This document shows, one piece after another, positions 24,722 through 33,384 of a stretch of 64,000 nt of DNA (position 1 is the first letter of the stretch; the number at the start of each line of letters is the position of its first letter). Both the position numbers and the translations under genes were made by a program. Origin of the DNA: JBNAVJ01 sp049700455 (GTDB lineage Bacteria; Bacteroidota; Ignavibacteria; Tepidaquicellales; Tepidaquicellaceae). Below the pieces are notes generated by a model. It was not told the origin of the DNA. It saw nothing but the letters and a program-made list of their open reading frames with translations, and made no database searches. The stretch spans positions 682,001 through 746,000 of the forward strand of contig JBNAVJ010000001.1 in NCBI GenBank assembly GCA_049700455.1, in the 5' to 3' direction.

Positions 24722-27484
24722 CTATTGTACCAATTCATACCCTGTTTTTGTTCCTTTGTCTATTGCTTTTATTCCATACTTTAACCATTCTGGTTCGGGA
24801 GTGCCTTTTAAGAAATGGTCAAAAAATTGTTTCATTCTTATAGAAAGATCAACCCTATTAGGCCATTTGCTAAGATTATGTTCATCACCATTGTATGTTA
24901 ACATCCATGCGGGTTTATTTAATCTTCTCAATGCTGTAAAGAGTTCTATTCCTTGTTGCCAGGGAACAGCACCATCTTTGTCATTTGCCATTATTAATAA
25001 AGGAGTTTCCACTTTGTCTAAATGAAATAAAGAGGAGTTTTCTATATATAGATCCAGACGTTCCCATAAAGTTGCCCCAATTCTACTTTGGCTTTGTTCA
25101 TATTGAAACTGGCGTACAAGTCCTGATTCCCATCTAATACCTCCATAGGCGCTTGTCATATTAACAACCGGAGCTCCGGCCATAGCGGCTTTGAACAGAT
25201 TTGTTTGAGTGACTATATAAGCTACCTGATAACCGCCCCAACTCTGCCCCTGTAATCCTATCCTATAAGGATCTACAAACCCCAGATCTATAAGAGATTG
25301 AGTTCCGCTTACTACAATATTAAGAGCACTGTTGCCAGGATATCCAATTTCATAAGTAATATCAGGAATAAAAATTACATAACCATTACTGTTATAGAGA
25401 GGAAAATTTATAACTGATCTACTGGGGCTAGGAATATAGTGAGTATGTATTCTATCTGTATATTTTTCATAAAAGTATACTATCATAGGATACTTTTTAT
25501 TCAAATCAAAATTATCGGGTTTTAATAGTAATCCTTTTCTTTCTATTCCTTTAAAATCTTTCCATTTGTATTGTTCAATGGTGCCCCAATAATACTGTGT
25601 CTGTTGGGGATTGGTTTCAGAAAGTTTTAAAGGATTAGTGAATTTTAAATTACTAATCCATAGATCAGGATATTCAGTGTAGGAATATTTGTTCCAGATA
25701 ATAATATTAGTATCTTTTGCCTTCTTAGGAAGCGTATACCCATAATCCTCAAATACTAAACGATTAAGTGACTTACTATTACTCAATATTACTGAATAAA
25801 ATCCCTCAAACAAGGAATCTTCGTTTTGGACTTTAAGCAAAATTGTATCGGGAATGAAATTTATATCTTTTTCTATCTTTGCATAACGGAAAATATTTTT
25901 TTCTTCACGACCATTGTGTGTTATTTTTTCAAAATCGAGGGGATTGTCAGGATTTATTTTCCAGATATCATATCTGTCATAAATAAAAACAAACTCATCA
26001 TTTCTGCTCCAACCAGCAAGCCCATAAGGGGGAGGATCATTTGGCATATCAAATTCTTCATTATAAAACCTGACATCTATTTGAGATGTTAAGGATAAGC
26101 TTTGTTGTGTTTTGATATTAAAACATTTCCACTGCTGATCTTTACTGTCATACCATACTACATATTTACCGGAGGGGGAAATTGAAGCCTCGAATTTTTC
26201 TTTTGTGAGTATTTTAGTTTTAGTTTTTGTGTTCAGGTTAATTAAATAATAATCTGCATAGTTAGCCTCTTCCCAGGAATAAAGTCTTTCGTAGGGAGCA
26301 GTTGCAATACCAAGGGCTATTTCGTTATTAGTTTCAGAGGGAAACTGTATTGTTTTTACTAAAGTATCGGCAAGCTGATATGTTTCTTGAGTGTTTAAAT
26401 CATATAATGAAAAGTAACTGTATTTTTTTTCTCTATCCAGTTCGTTCAATTGTTGTGTAATAAGTTTTGAGTCCTGCCAGTTCCATATATCAACTTTGAA
26501 TTTTTCTTCGTCGAGCAAGGTATCATTTGACTGAACTCTTGACTTAATTGAGAGGGGAAAAAACAGCTTGGTGCCATCGTTAGAAAAAAACAGTGAATCG
26601 TTTGTACTAATCTCAAAATTTAGCGTTATATTTGATAGGTTTGTGTCAACTATTAGAGATGGGGGAGAAGTTGTATCTGTTATCAAATATATTCTGTATC
26701 TTTTATTTTTTGTGGTATCTTGTGTATGAAGAAATGCAATCTTTTGGTTTTGTTTATCTACTGATATTTTTTTAACCTCTCCGGGGGTTTGATAAATCAT
26801 ATTAAATTTACCAGCTTCTGTATCAAACAGGAAAATTCTTGAAGTATCAATTTTCCCTTTATGTTTTTTTTGCTCAATGAAAATTGATTTTTTACCTTGT
26901 GAATCAAATAAAAATTCAGTGACATCTTCAAAAGTAAATTTGACTTCATCTACAGGATTAAACAATATGAGTTTGTGTGTTCCAGTAGTATCTGTATAGC
27001 CAAGAGAATCTTTTTTATCGGTTAGTATTCCAATCCAGTTTGAATTTGAAGGGGGAAGCTTATAAGAAGACAAATTAGCAAATTTGTAAAGGTTCTTTTT
27101 ATCAGATAAAAGAGTAAGTATCATCAGAGAATCAAGAGGAAACTGTTCTTTTTTTCTCTTCTTGAGTTTTAACTCCCTTAGTGTATTTTCAGAGGGTTTT
27201 ATTTGAAGAACTATATAATTTGCGTTTGTAGAAAAAATAGATTTGTATCCTCTAGGTACTGAATCTAAAAGTACCCCCTCTGAGTTTTTTATATAAAGAC
27301 AGCCATCACCTTTTTGAGGGTTGATTTCATAACTTATCCATTTCCCATCAGGTGAAATAACAGGATTTTCGAGTTTTTTCCAGCTGTCATATACAGAGTG
27401 ATCTAATACTTTTTTATCCTGTGCATTGGATAGAAGAGGATAAAAACATAAAAACAGTAATAATAAAATAGTCTTTTTTCTCAT
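24722..27484 (-). CDS. Secreted prolyl-oligopeptidase-family serine peptidase (S9)
   Basis: 920 residues from ATG 27484, which begins a good signal peptide (RKKTILLLLFLCFYPLLSNA). A second ATG nine codons upstream is possible. The long N-terminal part is a beta-propeller, with WISYE, DSKDQQWKCF and similar blades. The C-terminal alpha/beta-hydrolase domain has the catalytic triad: Ser in GLQGQSWGGYQ, Asp in ANDKDGAVPWQQG and His in NGDEHNL. It likely degrades peptides in the periplasm or outside. A single gene, divergent from the omega-amidase gene, with about 80 bases between. Confidence 0.9.
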   Translation of the reverse strand: MRKKTILLLLFLCFYPLLSNAQDKKVLDHSVYDSWKKLENPVISPDGKWISYEINPQKGDGCLYIKNSEGVLLDSVPRGYKSIFSTNANYIVLQIKPSENTLRELKLKKRKKEQFPLDSLMILTLLSDKKNLYKFANLSSYKLPPSNSNWIGILTDKKDSLGYTDTTGTHKLILFNPVDEVKFTFEDVTEFLFDSQGKKSIFIEQKKHKGKIDTSRIFLFDTEAGKFNMIYQTPGEVKKISVDKQNQKIAFLHTQDTTKNKRYRIYLITDTTSPPSLIVDTNLSNITLNFEISTNDSLFFSNDGTKLFFPLSIKSRVQSNDTLLDEEKFKVDIWNWQDSKLITQQLNELDREKKYSYFSLYDLNTQETYQLADTLVKTIQFPSETNNEIALGIATAPYERLYSWEEANYADYYLINLNTKTKTKILTKEKFEASISPSGKYVVWYDSKDQQWKCFNIKTQQSLSLTSQIDVRFYNEEFDMPNDPPPYGLAGWSRNDEFVFIYDRYDIWKINPDNPLDFEKITHNGREEKNIFRYAKIEKDINFIPDTILLKVQNEDSLFEGFYSVILSNSKSLNRLVFEDYGYTLPKKAKDTNIIIWNKYSYTEYPDLWISNLKFTNPLKLSETNPQQTQYYWGTIEQYKWKDFKGIERKGLLLKPDNFDLNKKYPMIVYFYEKYTDRIHTHYIPSPSRSVINFPLYNSNGYVIFIPDITYEIGYPGNSALNIVVSGTQSLIDLGFVDPYRIGLQGQSWGGYQVAYIVTQTNLFKAAMAGAPVVNMTSAYGGIRWESGLVRQFQYEQSQSRIGATLWERLDLYIENSSLFHLDKVETPLLIMANDKDGAVPWQQGIELFTALRRLNKPAWMLTYNGDEHNLSKWPNRVDLSIRMKQFFDHFLKGTPEPEWLKYGIKAIDKGTKTGYELVQ

Positions 27485-27564
27485 AGCTAATTTTGACTTG
27501 TATACAAGCATAATGATTTTTTTTTATATTAAATATATATAACTTATTCTTCATTTAAGTAGAG

Positions 27565-28344
27565 ATGGAGTATATAAAAATATCTATAATACAAACAGAT
27601 TTATACTGGGAAAACATTCCTGCTAATCTAAAAGCATTGAAAAGTAAAATTATTCGTTTAAAAAACAAAACTGATTTAATAATTCTACCGGAAATGTTCA
27701 CAACGGGATTTACTATGAATGCCGAGAAACTTGCTGAAACATCAAATGGTAGTACACATAATTTTCTCAAAGAAATGTCAGCAACTACAGGCGCGTACTT
27801 ATGTGGTAGTATTATTTATAAGAACAAAGATAAATACTTTAATAGGCTCTTGGTTTCAGCTCCCTCCGGATATTTATGGCATTATGATAAACGACACTTA
27901 TTCAGAATGGCAAAGGAAAATCATATATATTCTGGCGGTAAACATCAACTTGTATTAACTATAAAAACGTGGAGGGTTGCTTTTTTTGTGTGTTATGATT
28001 TAAGATTCCCGGTATGGTGTAGAAATGTTAATAATAAATACGATATAGCTGTGTTTGTTGCTAATTGGCCAGAACGCAGAATAGATCATTGGAGACAATT
28101 GTTAATAGCTCGAGCAATTGAAAACCAATCATTTGTAGTAGGAGTGAATAGAATTGGTTATGATGGGAATGGGGTTTACTTCAACGGAAATTCTCTCATC
28201 ATAGATCCTCTTGGGAAAATAATATTTGATGCAAAATCTAATGCTATATATAAAACTGTAACTTTTGAAAAGCATATTCTCCACAAATTCCGTAGCAAGT
28301 TTCCAGTATATAAAGATGCAGATAGGTTTATTATTATTAAGTAG
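27565..28344 (+). CDS. Omega-amidase / nitrilase-family amidohydrolase (YafV type)
   Basis: 259 residues with the Glu-Lys-Cys triad of the carbon-nitrogen hydrolase family: Glu43 in LPEMFTTGF, Lys109 in HYDKRHLF and Cys143 in VCYDLRFPVW. The motif spellings match YafV and omega-amidases, which hydrolyse alpha-ketoglutaramate or ketosuccinamate as repair or salvage steps after transamination. The exact substrate is inferred. It is followed 23 bases later by an acidic amino-acid transporter, a sensible metabolic neighbour. Confidence 0.88.
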   Translation: MEYIKISIIQTDLYWENIPANLKALKSKIIRLKNKTDLIILPEMFTTGFTMNAEKLAETSNGSTHNFLKEMSATTGAYLCGSIIYKNKDKYFNRLLVSAPSGYLWHYDKRHLFRMAKENHIYSGGKHQLVLTIKTWRVAFFVCYDLRFPVWCRNVNNKYDIAVFVANWPERRIDHWRQLLIARAIENQSFVVGVNRIGYDGNGVYFNGNSLIIDPLGKIIFDAKSNAIYKTVTFEKHILHKFRSKFPVYKDADRFIIIK

Positions 28345-28367
28345 GATAGAAATTAAAAAGTTAGTTG

Positions 28368-29879
28368 ATGAAACATAAAATAAAATTACATAATAAAATT
28401 TTTCTGGGACTAATTATTGGTATAGTATTTGGAGCCCTTTTTCCTATTAATCATCATAGTATTAGAATAATAACAACAGGCGAATCTCAAAATATAGAAA
28501 ATTGGCAAAAAGTTTCTATCTACGAAAATGACAGCTTAATAAAAATTTTCGATGTTTATGCCAATATCACTTTTCTTAGATATATTAAAGAATATCTTGG
28601 TAAAAAAGCACAAGTGGATAAACTTGTCTTTACTTTTGATGACAATAGAGAAAAAGTTTTTACGGGGGTAACATCAATTGAGAAACCGAAAACGATACCT
28701 TTATATTTGAAACCTCTTGGTGATATTTTTATTCGTTTGCTTAATATGATAGCGGTGCCGCTTGTCTTAAGTTCTTTGATTGTTGGTTCTGCTTCTCTTT
28801 CGGACATTAAAAAGGTCGCTCGAATAGGAGGAAAAACTATTTCTATTTATTTGTTTACAACTGTTATGGCTGTTACTGTGGGTTTGCTTTTGGTGGATAT
28901 AATCAAGCCAGGAAGCTTTATGCCTTCAACTACGAAAGATAGATTAATAGAGTCGTATCAGGATGAATTATCATCAAAAGTTCAACAGAATATTACCGTT
29001 AATATATTTGATTTTTTGGTAAACATTGTGCCAAAAAATCCTTTTAAAGCAATTGCTGACGGAGATTTCCTTCAAATAGTTTTTTTCTCAATAACCTTTG
29101 GCTTGTTTCTATCTTATGTTGGACACAAAATTCAGGAACCTGTTATTAAATTTTTTGAAGCTGTTAGTAAAACTTTGATTTTACTAGTCGAAAAGATTAT
29201 GTTACTTGCTCCCTATGCTGTCTTTGTACTTATAGCCTCTACCGTTGCTGATTTTGGAGTAGAGATTTTGCAAACTTTATTTATGTATGCATTAACGGTA
29301 ATATTAGGATTGGTTTTGCTTATGCTATTCCTTTACCCCACTCTCTTGAAAGTGTTAACCAGAAGATCGGTTTTGCAGTTTTATAGGACAATTAAACCAA
29401 TAATGCTCCTTGGATTTTCTACGAGTTCTTCAGCAGCTACTCTACCCGTAGAGCTTGATATTTGCGAAACAAAACTTGGTGTTCCAAATGAAATTGCCAG
29501 TTTTGTACTACCTTTAGGAACTACAGTAAATATGGATGGCACCTCATTATATCAATCTGTTGCAGCGGTTTTCATTGCGCAGGTGTTTGGAATGAACCTT
29601 ACCTTATCCCAACAATTAACTATTATTTTGACAGCTGTCCTGGCATCTATAGGGACTGCTCCTGTTCCTGGGGTAGGCCTTATAATGTTGATGGTAGTTC
29701 TTAAATCTGTTGGTATTCCCGAAATAGGTCTTGCACTAATATTAGGAATTGATAGATTCCTTGATATGTGTCGGACAGTTCCCAATGTTGTAGGGGATAC
29801 GACCACCACTGTAATAGTAGCCCATACAGAAAATGAGTTGGGACCCTGGAATGAAACTGAAACTAAATATAGTTTTTAG
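28368..29879 (+). CDS. Dicarboxylate/amino acid:cation symporter (SLC1/GltP family) with extra loop
   Basis: 503 residues. Core motifs of the glutamate-transporter fold are intact: HP1 GFSTSSSAATLP, TM7 NMDGT, HP2 tip IGTAPVPGVG and TM8 DRFLDMCRTVPNVVGD. The Arg in DMCRT points to an acidic amino-acid substrate such as glutamate or aspartate. Unusual is a hydrophilic insertion of roughly 75 residues between TM1 (about 10-25) and TM2 (LGDIFIRLLNMIAVPL, about 113), which should face the periplasm. I chose ATG 28368 over TTG 28365. The repeat-protein gene starts 23 bases downstream. Confidence 0.9.
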   Translation: MKHKIKLHNKIFLGLIIGIVFGALFPINHHSIRIITTGESQNIENWQKVSIYENDSLIKIFDVYANITFLRYIKEYLGKKAQVDKLVFTFDDNREKVFTGVTSIEKPKTIPLYLKPLGDIFIRLLNMIAVPLVLSSLIVGSASLSDIKKVARIGGKTISIYLFTTVMAVTVGLLLVDIIKPGSFMPSTTKDRLIESYQDELSSKVQQNITVNIFDFLVNIVPKNPFKAIADGDFLQIVFFSITFGLFLSYVGHKIQEPVIKFFEAVSKTLILLVEKIMLLAPYAVFVLIASTVADFGVEILQTLFMYALTVILGLVLLMLFLYPTLLKVLTRRSVLQFYRTIKPIMLLGFSTSSSAATLPVELDICETKLGVPNEIASFVLPLGTTVNMDGTSLYQSVAAVFIAQVFGMNLTLSQQLTIILTAVLASIGTAPVPGVGLIMLMVVLKSVGIPEIGLALILGIDRFLDMCRTVPNVVGDTTTTVIVAHTENELGPWNETETKYSF

Positions 29880-29902
29880 AGTAAAAAAAAGAAAAAACTA
29901 TA

Positions 29903-30475
29903 ATGAAAAATTTAATTCTTACTATTTTACTTTTTTCAGTCGTTTCTTTTGCTATGTCACAAAATGTTGAACTGAAAGCAATTGAGACCACTTTCAGTGG
30001 CACTGATGCGTGGAAAAACTGGACGATACAAACTGACCAATCCAGTGGACAAATCTCTACAGTATATAGTGGTGCTGATGCGTGGAAAAACTGGAATGTT
30101 AATCTTGGTAAAATTAAAGGAAAAATCTCTACGATATATAATGGAAACGATGCCTGGAAGGATTGGAATTTTGATATTGCTTCTTATAGGGGAACAATTC
30201 GAACAGTATATAGTGGAGATGATGCCTGGAAAGATTGGGAGGTAAATTCTGGTAAATATAACCTTCGAATTAGTACAATTTACAGTGGAAACGATGCCTG
30301 GAAAAATTGGAAAATAACAGCTAAAGGGAGTAGTATGCAAGTTAGCACCAGGTATTCCGGAGATGATAGCTGGAAAGCCTGGAGTATCGATGATGAATTG
30401 GATAGTATTCCAGTTGAATTAAAAATAGCAGCTGCTTTTATTTGTGTCTTTTCGGGCTATTATCAATCGAAATAA
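29903..30475 (+). CDS. Secreted protein of six 24-residue YSGxDAWKxW repeats
   Basis: 190 residues. A signal peptide (about 1-19, ending SFAMSQ) is followed at residues 27-170 by six tandem repeats, each exactly 24 residues, with consensus ISTxYSGnDAWKdWxI and a variable second half. Each unit could form a beta-hairpin, so the whole may be a beta-solenoid or flat sheet with regularly spaced Trp and Asp. A short hydrophobic tail (VELKIAAAFICVFSGYY) follows. I know no family name for it. There are no enzyme motifs or T9SS domain. A role as a periplasmic or surface binding or structural protein is a guess. Confidence 0.8.
   Translation: MKNLILTILLFSVVSFAMSQNVELKAIETTFSGTDAWKNWTIQTDQSSGQISTVYSGADAWKNWNVNLGKIKGKISTIYNGNDAWKDWNFDIASYRGTIRTVYSGDDAWKDWEVNSGKYNLRISTIYSGNDAWKNWKITAKGSSMQVSTRYSGDDSWKAWSIDDELDSIPVELKIAAAFICVFSGYYQSK
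29981..30412 (+). repeat. Six in-frame 72-bp coding repeats
   Basis: Six consecutive units of 72 bases encode the 24-residue repeats of the secreted protein. Units start at 29981, 30053, 30125, 30197, 30269 and 30341. The best conserved part in each is the segment encoding YSGxDAWKxW; the rest has diverged, so the array is not freshly duplicated. No indel breaks the spacing. Confidence 0.9.
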
Positions 30476-30617
30476 TCTTCTACACCACCTATAGAAGCAA
30501 GGTACGTTTTAAAATAGTTGTTTCTGGACAAAAGTGATGTATAGTTGGAGGAGGGAACAAAAAGCAGTTTTTGTTGGTAAAAAAGTATAAAGAAGTTGTT
30601 TTTATAATTAAAAAAAA

Positions 30618-30998
30618 ATGGAAAGATTACTAAAATACATACTGATAATACTATCTGTAGGGGCTTTTTTTACTGGATGTGCAACTGTTGTTGAAGGGCA
30701 GCGAGAAACAATTAAAATTATCTCAAACCCGGAAGGAGCTTATGTTAAGATTGATGATATTGATAAAGGGAACACCCCCCTTGAGATTGACTTAAAAAAA
30801 GGAAAAGAATACACTATAAAAATAGGTAAAGAAGGCTATAAGGAGAAAATTTATAAGCTTAGTTATTCTGTGCAGGTGGGGTGGGTCGTTCTTGATGCAA
30901 TACTCGGGACTAAATATGTAATAGTTGATGCTGCTACGGGGAGTTGGAATAAGTTTGATGAAAATGAGATTAATGTAATTCTGGAGAAAAGTGAATAG
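30618..30998 (+). CDS. PEGA-domain lipoprotein
   Basis: 126 residues. The leader ends FFTGC, with Cys21 as the lipidation site. The PEGA core is IKIISNPEGAYVKIDDIDKG followed by TPLEIDLKKGKEYTIKIGKEGY, a surface carbohydrate- or protein-binding-type beta domain. A C-terminal hydrophobic segment (VGWVVLDAILGTKYVIVDAATGSW) is typical of the small PEGA lipoproteins. About 140 bases without a gene separate it from the repeat protein. Function unknown. Confidence 0.82.
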   Translation: MERLLKYILIILSVGAFFTGCATVVEGQRETIKIISNPEGAYVKIDDIDKGNTPLEIDLKKGKEYTIKIGKEGYKEKIYKLSYSVQVGWVVLDAILGTKYVIVDAATGSWNKFDENEINVILEKSE

Positions 30999-31014
30999 TT
31001 AGTGGTGAAAATTA

Positions 31015-32640
31015 TTAGATAAAAACACTAACAAATTTAAGTGTTTCTCCATCAAATAAGCCCCTATCGCTCAGTTTTAATTTTGGGATAACAAGTAACG
31101 ACATAAATGATAATGTCATAAATGGAGCTCTAAGATGACATCCTGCTTTGTGGGCTAATTCATTGAGTCTATGATACTTTGCTGCTATTTTATGTGCTTC
31201 CTCATCAGTCATAATTCCTGCAATTGGCAAAGGAAGTATTTCTTTCTCATTATCTGAATAAAAACACAGTCCCCCTTTATATTCAATAATCAAATTAACA
31301 GCACTGGCTAAGTAATGGTCGCTTGTCCCGACCGCAATAATATTATGGGAATCGTGAGCAACACTTGAGGCAATAGCACCATTTTTAATTCCGAAATTTT
31401 TTATAAAAGCTATGGCTGGTTTAGTATCTAAATATCGATTTACTACTGTCAATTTCAGAATATCACGGGAGGGATCTGAAATTACTGTATCTGATGCTAT
31501 AGTTGCTATTTCAATAGTTTCATTTGTAATAAGTTCTCCATCTATTGCTTCGATAACTCGTATTAAGTTGGAGTTGGCAGGAAGAACAAAATCATCAGGA
31601 GTTTTGTATTCTGCGTAGAATTTGTTTACCAGTTCTACTTTTACTTTTGGCATACTAACAATTGGATTTTTGTATACACAAACGCCATCAATATAAGTTG
31701 TTATAACTTCAAGGTTATTAAGGTCCCGAACAGTAATAAAATCGGCAGGGTCGCCCTTTTGTAATAATCCAACATTTAAATTGTAATGCTTAACAGGATT
31801 ATAAGAGCAACATCTCAGGACGTCAAATAAATCGAATCCATCGTTTAAAGCTCGTTTAATAAGTAAGTTTATATGTCCTTGTAGAAGATCATCAGGATGT
31901 AGATCATCTGCGCAAAACATTACTGACTCCGGATGGGTTTTAATTAATGATTTTAACTCTTCATAATTTTTAGCGGCAGAGCCTTCCCTTATCAGAATTT
32001 TCATTCCTAAATTTAATTTTTCTAATGCTTCATTCAGAGAAAAACATTCATGATCAGTGCTTATCCCAGCAGAGATATATTTCTTTAAATTTTCTCCTCT
32101 TAATCCCGGAGAATGACCATCTATTGGAAGTTTGAAACTTTTAGCGACATTCAATTTTTCATAAACTTTTTCATCGTTATAGATTACACCAGGATAATTC
32201 ATCATTTCACTCAAATATCGAAGCTGGTATTTCTCAAATAAAATTCTAATATCATCTGCATTTAGAGTTGCTCCTGTAGTTTCAAAGTCTGTAGCGGGAA
32301 CGCAGGAGGAAGCACCCCAAAAAAATTTCAATGGGATAGAATTTCCGTTATTTATCATAAACTCTATTCCCCACAGTCCAAGTACGTTAGCAATTTCGTG
32401 AGGATCCGAAACTGTTGCAACAGTTCCGAATTTTACTGCCAAACGTGCAAATTCGGAAGGTACAAGCATAGAGCTTTCTATATGGATGTGTGAATCAATA
32501 AAACCAGGCAAAATAAAATCTGGGTATTCCTCATTCGATGTTAGAACATCTTTAATTATTCCGCCCTCAATAATGAGTTTCCCATTATAAATTTCACGTT
32601 TAACTACATCAACAATTTTACCGCTAATTTCTAAAGCCAT
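31015..32640 (-). CDS. ade: Adenine deaminase
   Basis: Metal-dependent amidohydrolase turning adenine to hypoxanthine plus ammonia in purine salvage. 541 residues. Metal-binding HxH motif in PGFIDSHIHIESSMLVP; later DGHSPGLRG, STDHECF, FCADDLHPDDL and the C-terminal VAHDSHNIIAVGTS are characteristic of Ade. The ribosome binding site AAGGA lies about eight bases before the ATG at 32640. The TauE-like gene ends 18 bases upstream on the same strand, so the two may share a transcript. It complements the purine phosphorylases at 11-13 kb. Confidence 0.94.
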   Translation of the reverse strand: MALEISGKIVDVVKREIYNGKLIIEGGIIKDVLTSNEEYPDFILPGFIDSHIHIESSMLVPSEFARLAVKFGTVATVSDPHEIANVLGLWGIEFMINNGNSIPLKFFWGASSCVPATDFETTGATLNADDIRILFEKYQLRYLSEMMNYPGVIYNDEKVYEKLNVAKSFKLPIDGHSPGLRGENLKKYISAGISTDHECFSLNEALEKLNLGMKILIREGSAAKNYEELKSLIKTHPESVMFCADDLHPDDLLQGHINLLIKRALNDGFDLFDVLRCCSYNPVKHYNLNVGLLQKGDPADFITVRDLNNLEVITTYIDGVCVYKNPIVSMPKVKVELVNKFYAEYKTPDDFVLPANSNLIRVIEAIDGELITNETIEIATIASDTVISDPSRDILKLTVVNRYLDTKPAIAFIKNFGIKNGAIASSVAHDSHNIIAVGTSDHYLASAVNLIIEYKGGLCFYSDNEKEILPLPIAGIMTDEEAHKIAAKYHRLNELAHKAGCHLRAPFMTLSFMSLLVIPKLKLSDRGLFDGETLKFVSVFI

Positions 32641-32658
32641 TTTTTTATCCTTTCTTAA

Positions 32659-33384
32659 TTATTGACAACAATCTTTGTTATTGATTGGGGTCTGTTGAAT
32701 TTTTTCAATAGGATTATTCAACTTCGGACTGATATATTTAATTCCCAGATTCATTCCGCGAAGAATAAGTAAAATCGCAAAGCAAGCAGCAAGGTAAGGT
32801 ATAGCACGAGATACTTTATGTCTTAACTTTATATTGACCGATTTTCCTATGACAGTTGCAAGAAACATTACCGGGAAAGTTCCCATTCCAAATAAAAACA
32901 TATATGCAGCACCTTCCATGGCAGTATTAGTAAGTAATGCTCCTCCGATTCCAACATAAACAAATCCACAGGGAAGAAAGCCATTTAAAATCCCGATAAA
33001 TAAAAATGAGATGGGGGTGGATTTATTAAAAAATTTAGTGAAAGTTTTTTTTATTAAATTTGTAAAAAAATTAAAAAGCTTAAGATTTGTAATAGTTACT
33101 TTTGTTTTTGATGGTGTTAGCAGATATAACAAAATAAACATTCCGACTGTAATTGTTAACCATTGTTGTAATCCAATTAAGCTAATTTGTGCTCCTATGA
33201 GCCCAAAGAACAGACCAAATAAACTATATGTTATAGCTCTGCCAATGTTATATAGAAATCTTGAAAAGAAAAACCCGAATCTGTTACTCTCTTTAGTAGG
33301 TAAAGCCAAAGCTATTGGTCCACACATACCAATACAATGTAAACTTCCCAATAAACCAATTACAAACCCAGATAGAATATACAT
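32659..33384 (-). CDS. TauE/SafE-like (DsbD_2) membrane protein
   Basis: 241 residues with about six transmembrane helices. It has the paired half-motifs of the CcdA/DsbD-like superfamily: GSLHCIGMCGPIALA near the N-terminus and GFLPCGFVYVGIGGAL in the middle. Relatives are annotated as sulfite exporter TauE/SafE or UreH-like, and some act in copper delivery to cytochrome oxidases. The extreme C-terminus ends in a Cys pair (DCCQ). Its start overlaps the stop of the upstream T9SS gene by one base (TAATG). No cbb3 oxidase genes are nearby. Confidence 0.8.
   Translation of the reverse strand: MYILSGFVIGLLGSLHCIGMCGPIALALPTKESNRFGFFFSRFLYNIGRAITYSLFGLFFGLIGAQISLIGLQQWLTITVGMFILLYLLTPSKTKVTITNLKLFNFFTNLIKKTFTKFFNKSTPISFLFIGILNGFLPCGFVYVGIGGALLTNTAMEGAAYMFLFGMGTFPVMFLATVIGKSVNIKLRHKVSRAIPYLAACFAILLILRGMNLGIKYISPKLNNPIEKIQQTPINNKDCCQ

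Noticed and set aside
29957..30412. Regular 72-bp repeats that could look like a CRISPR array or minisatellite, with open frames on the other strand and frame
   Set aside because: The units are in-frame, encode a clean 24-residue protein repeat after a signal peptide, and are not identical repeats with unique spacers. The shadow frames lack a signal or homology.
30476..30617. Short hairpin CTTCTA/TAGAAG after the repeat-protein gene as a terminator
   Set aside because: The stem is only six pairs of weak AT-rich bases and no T run follows.
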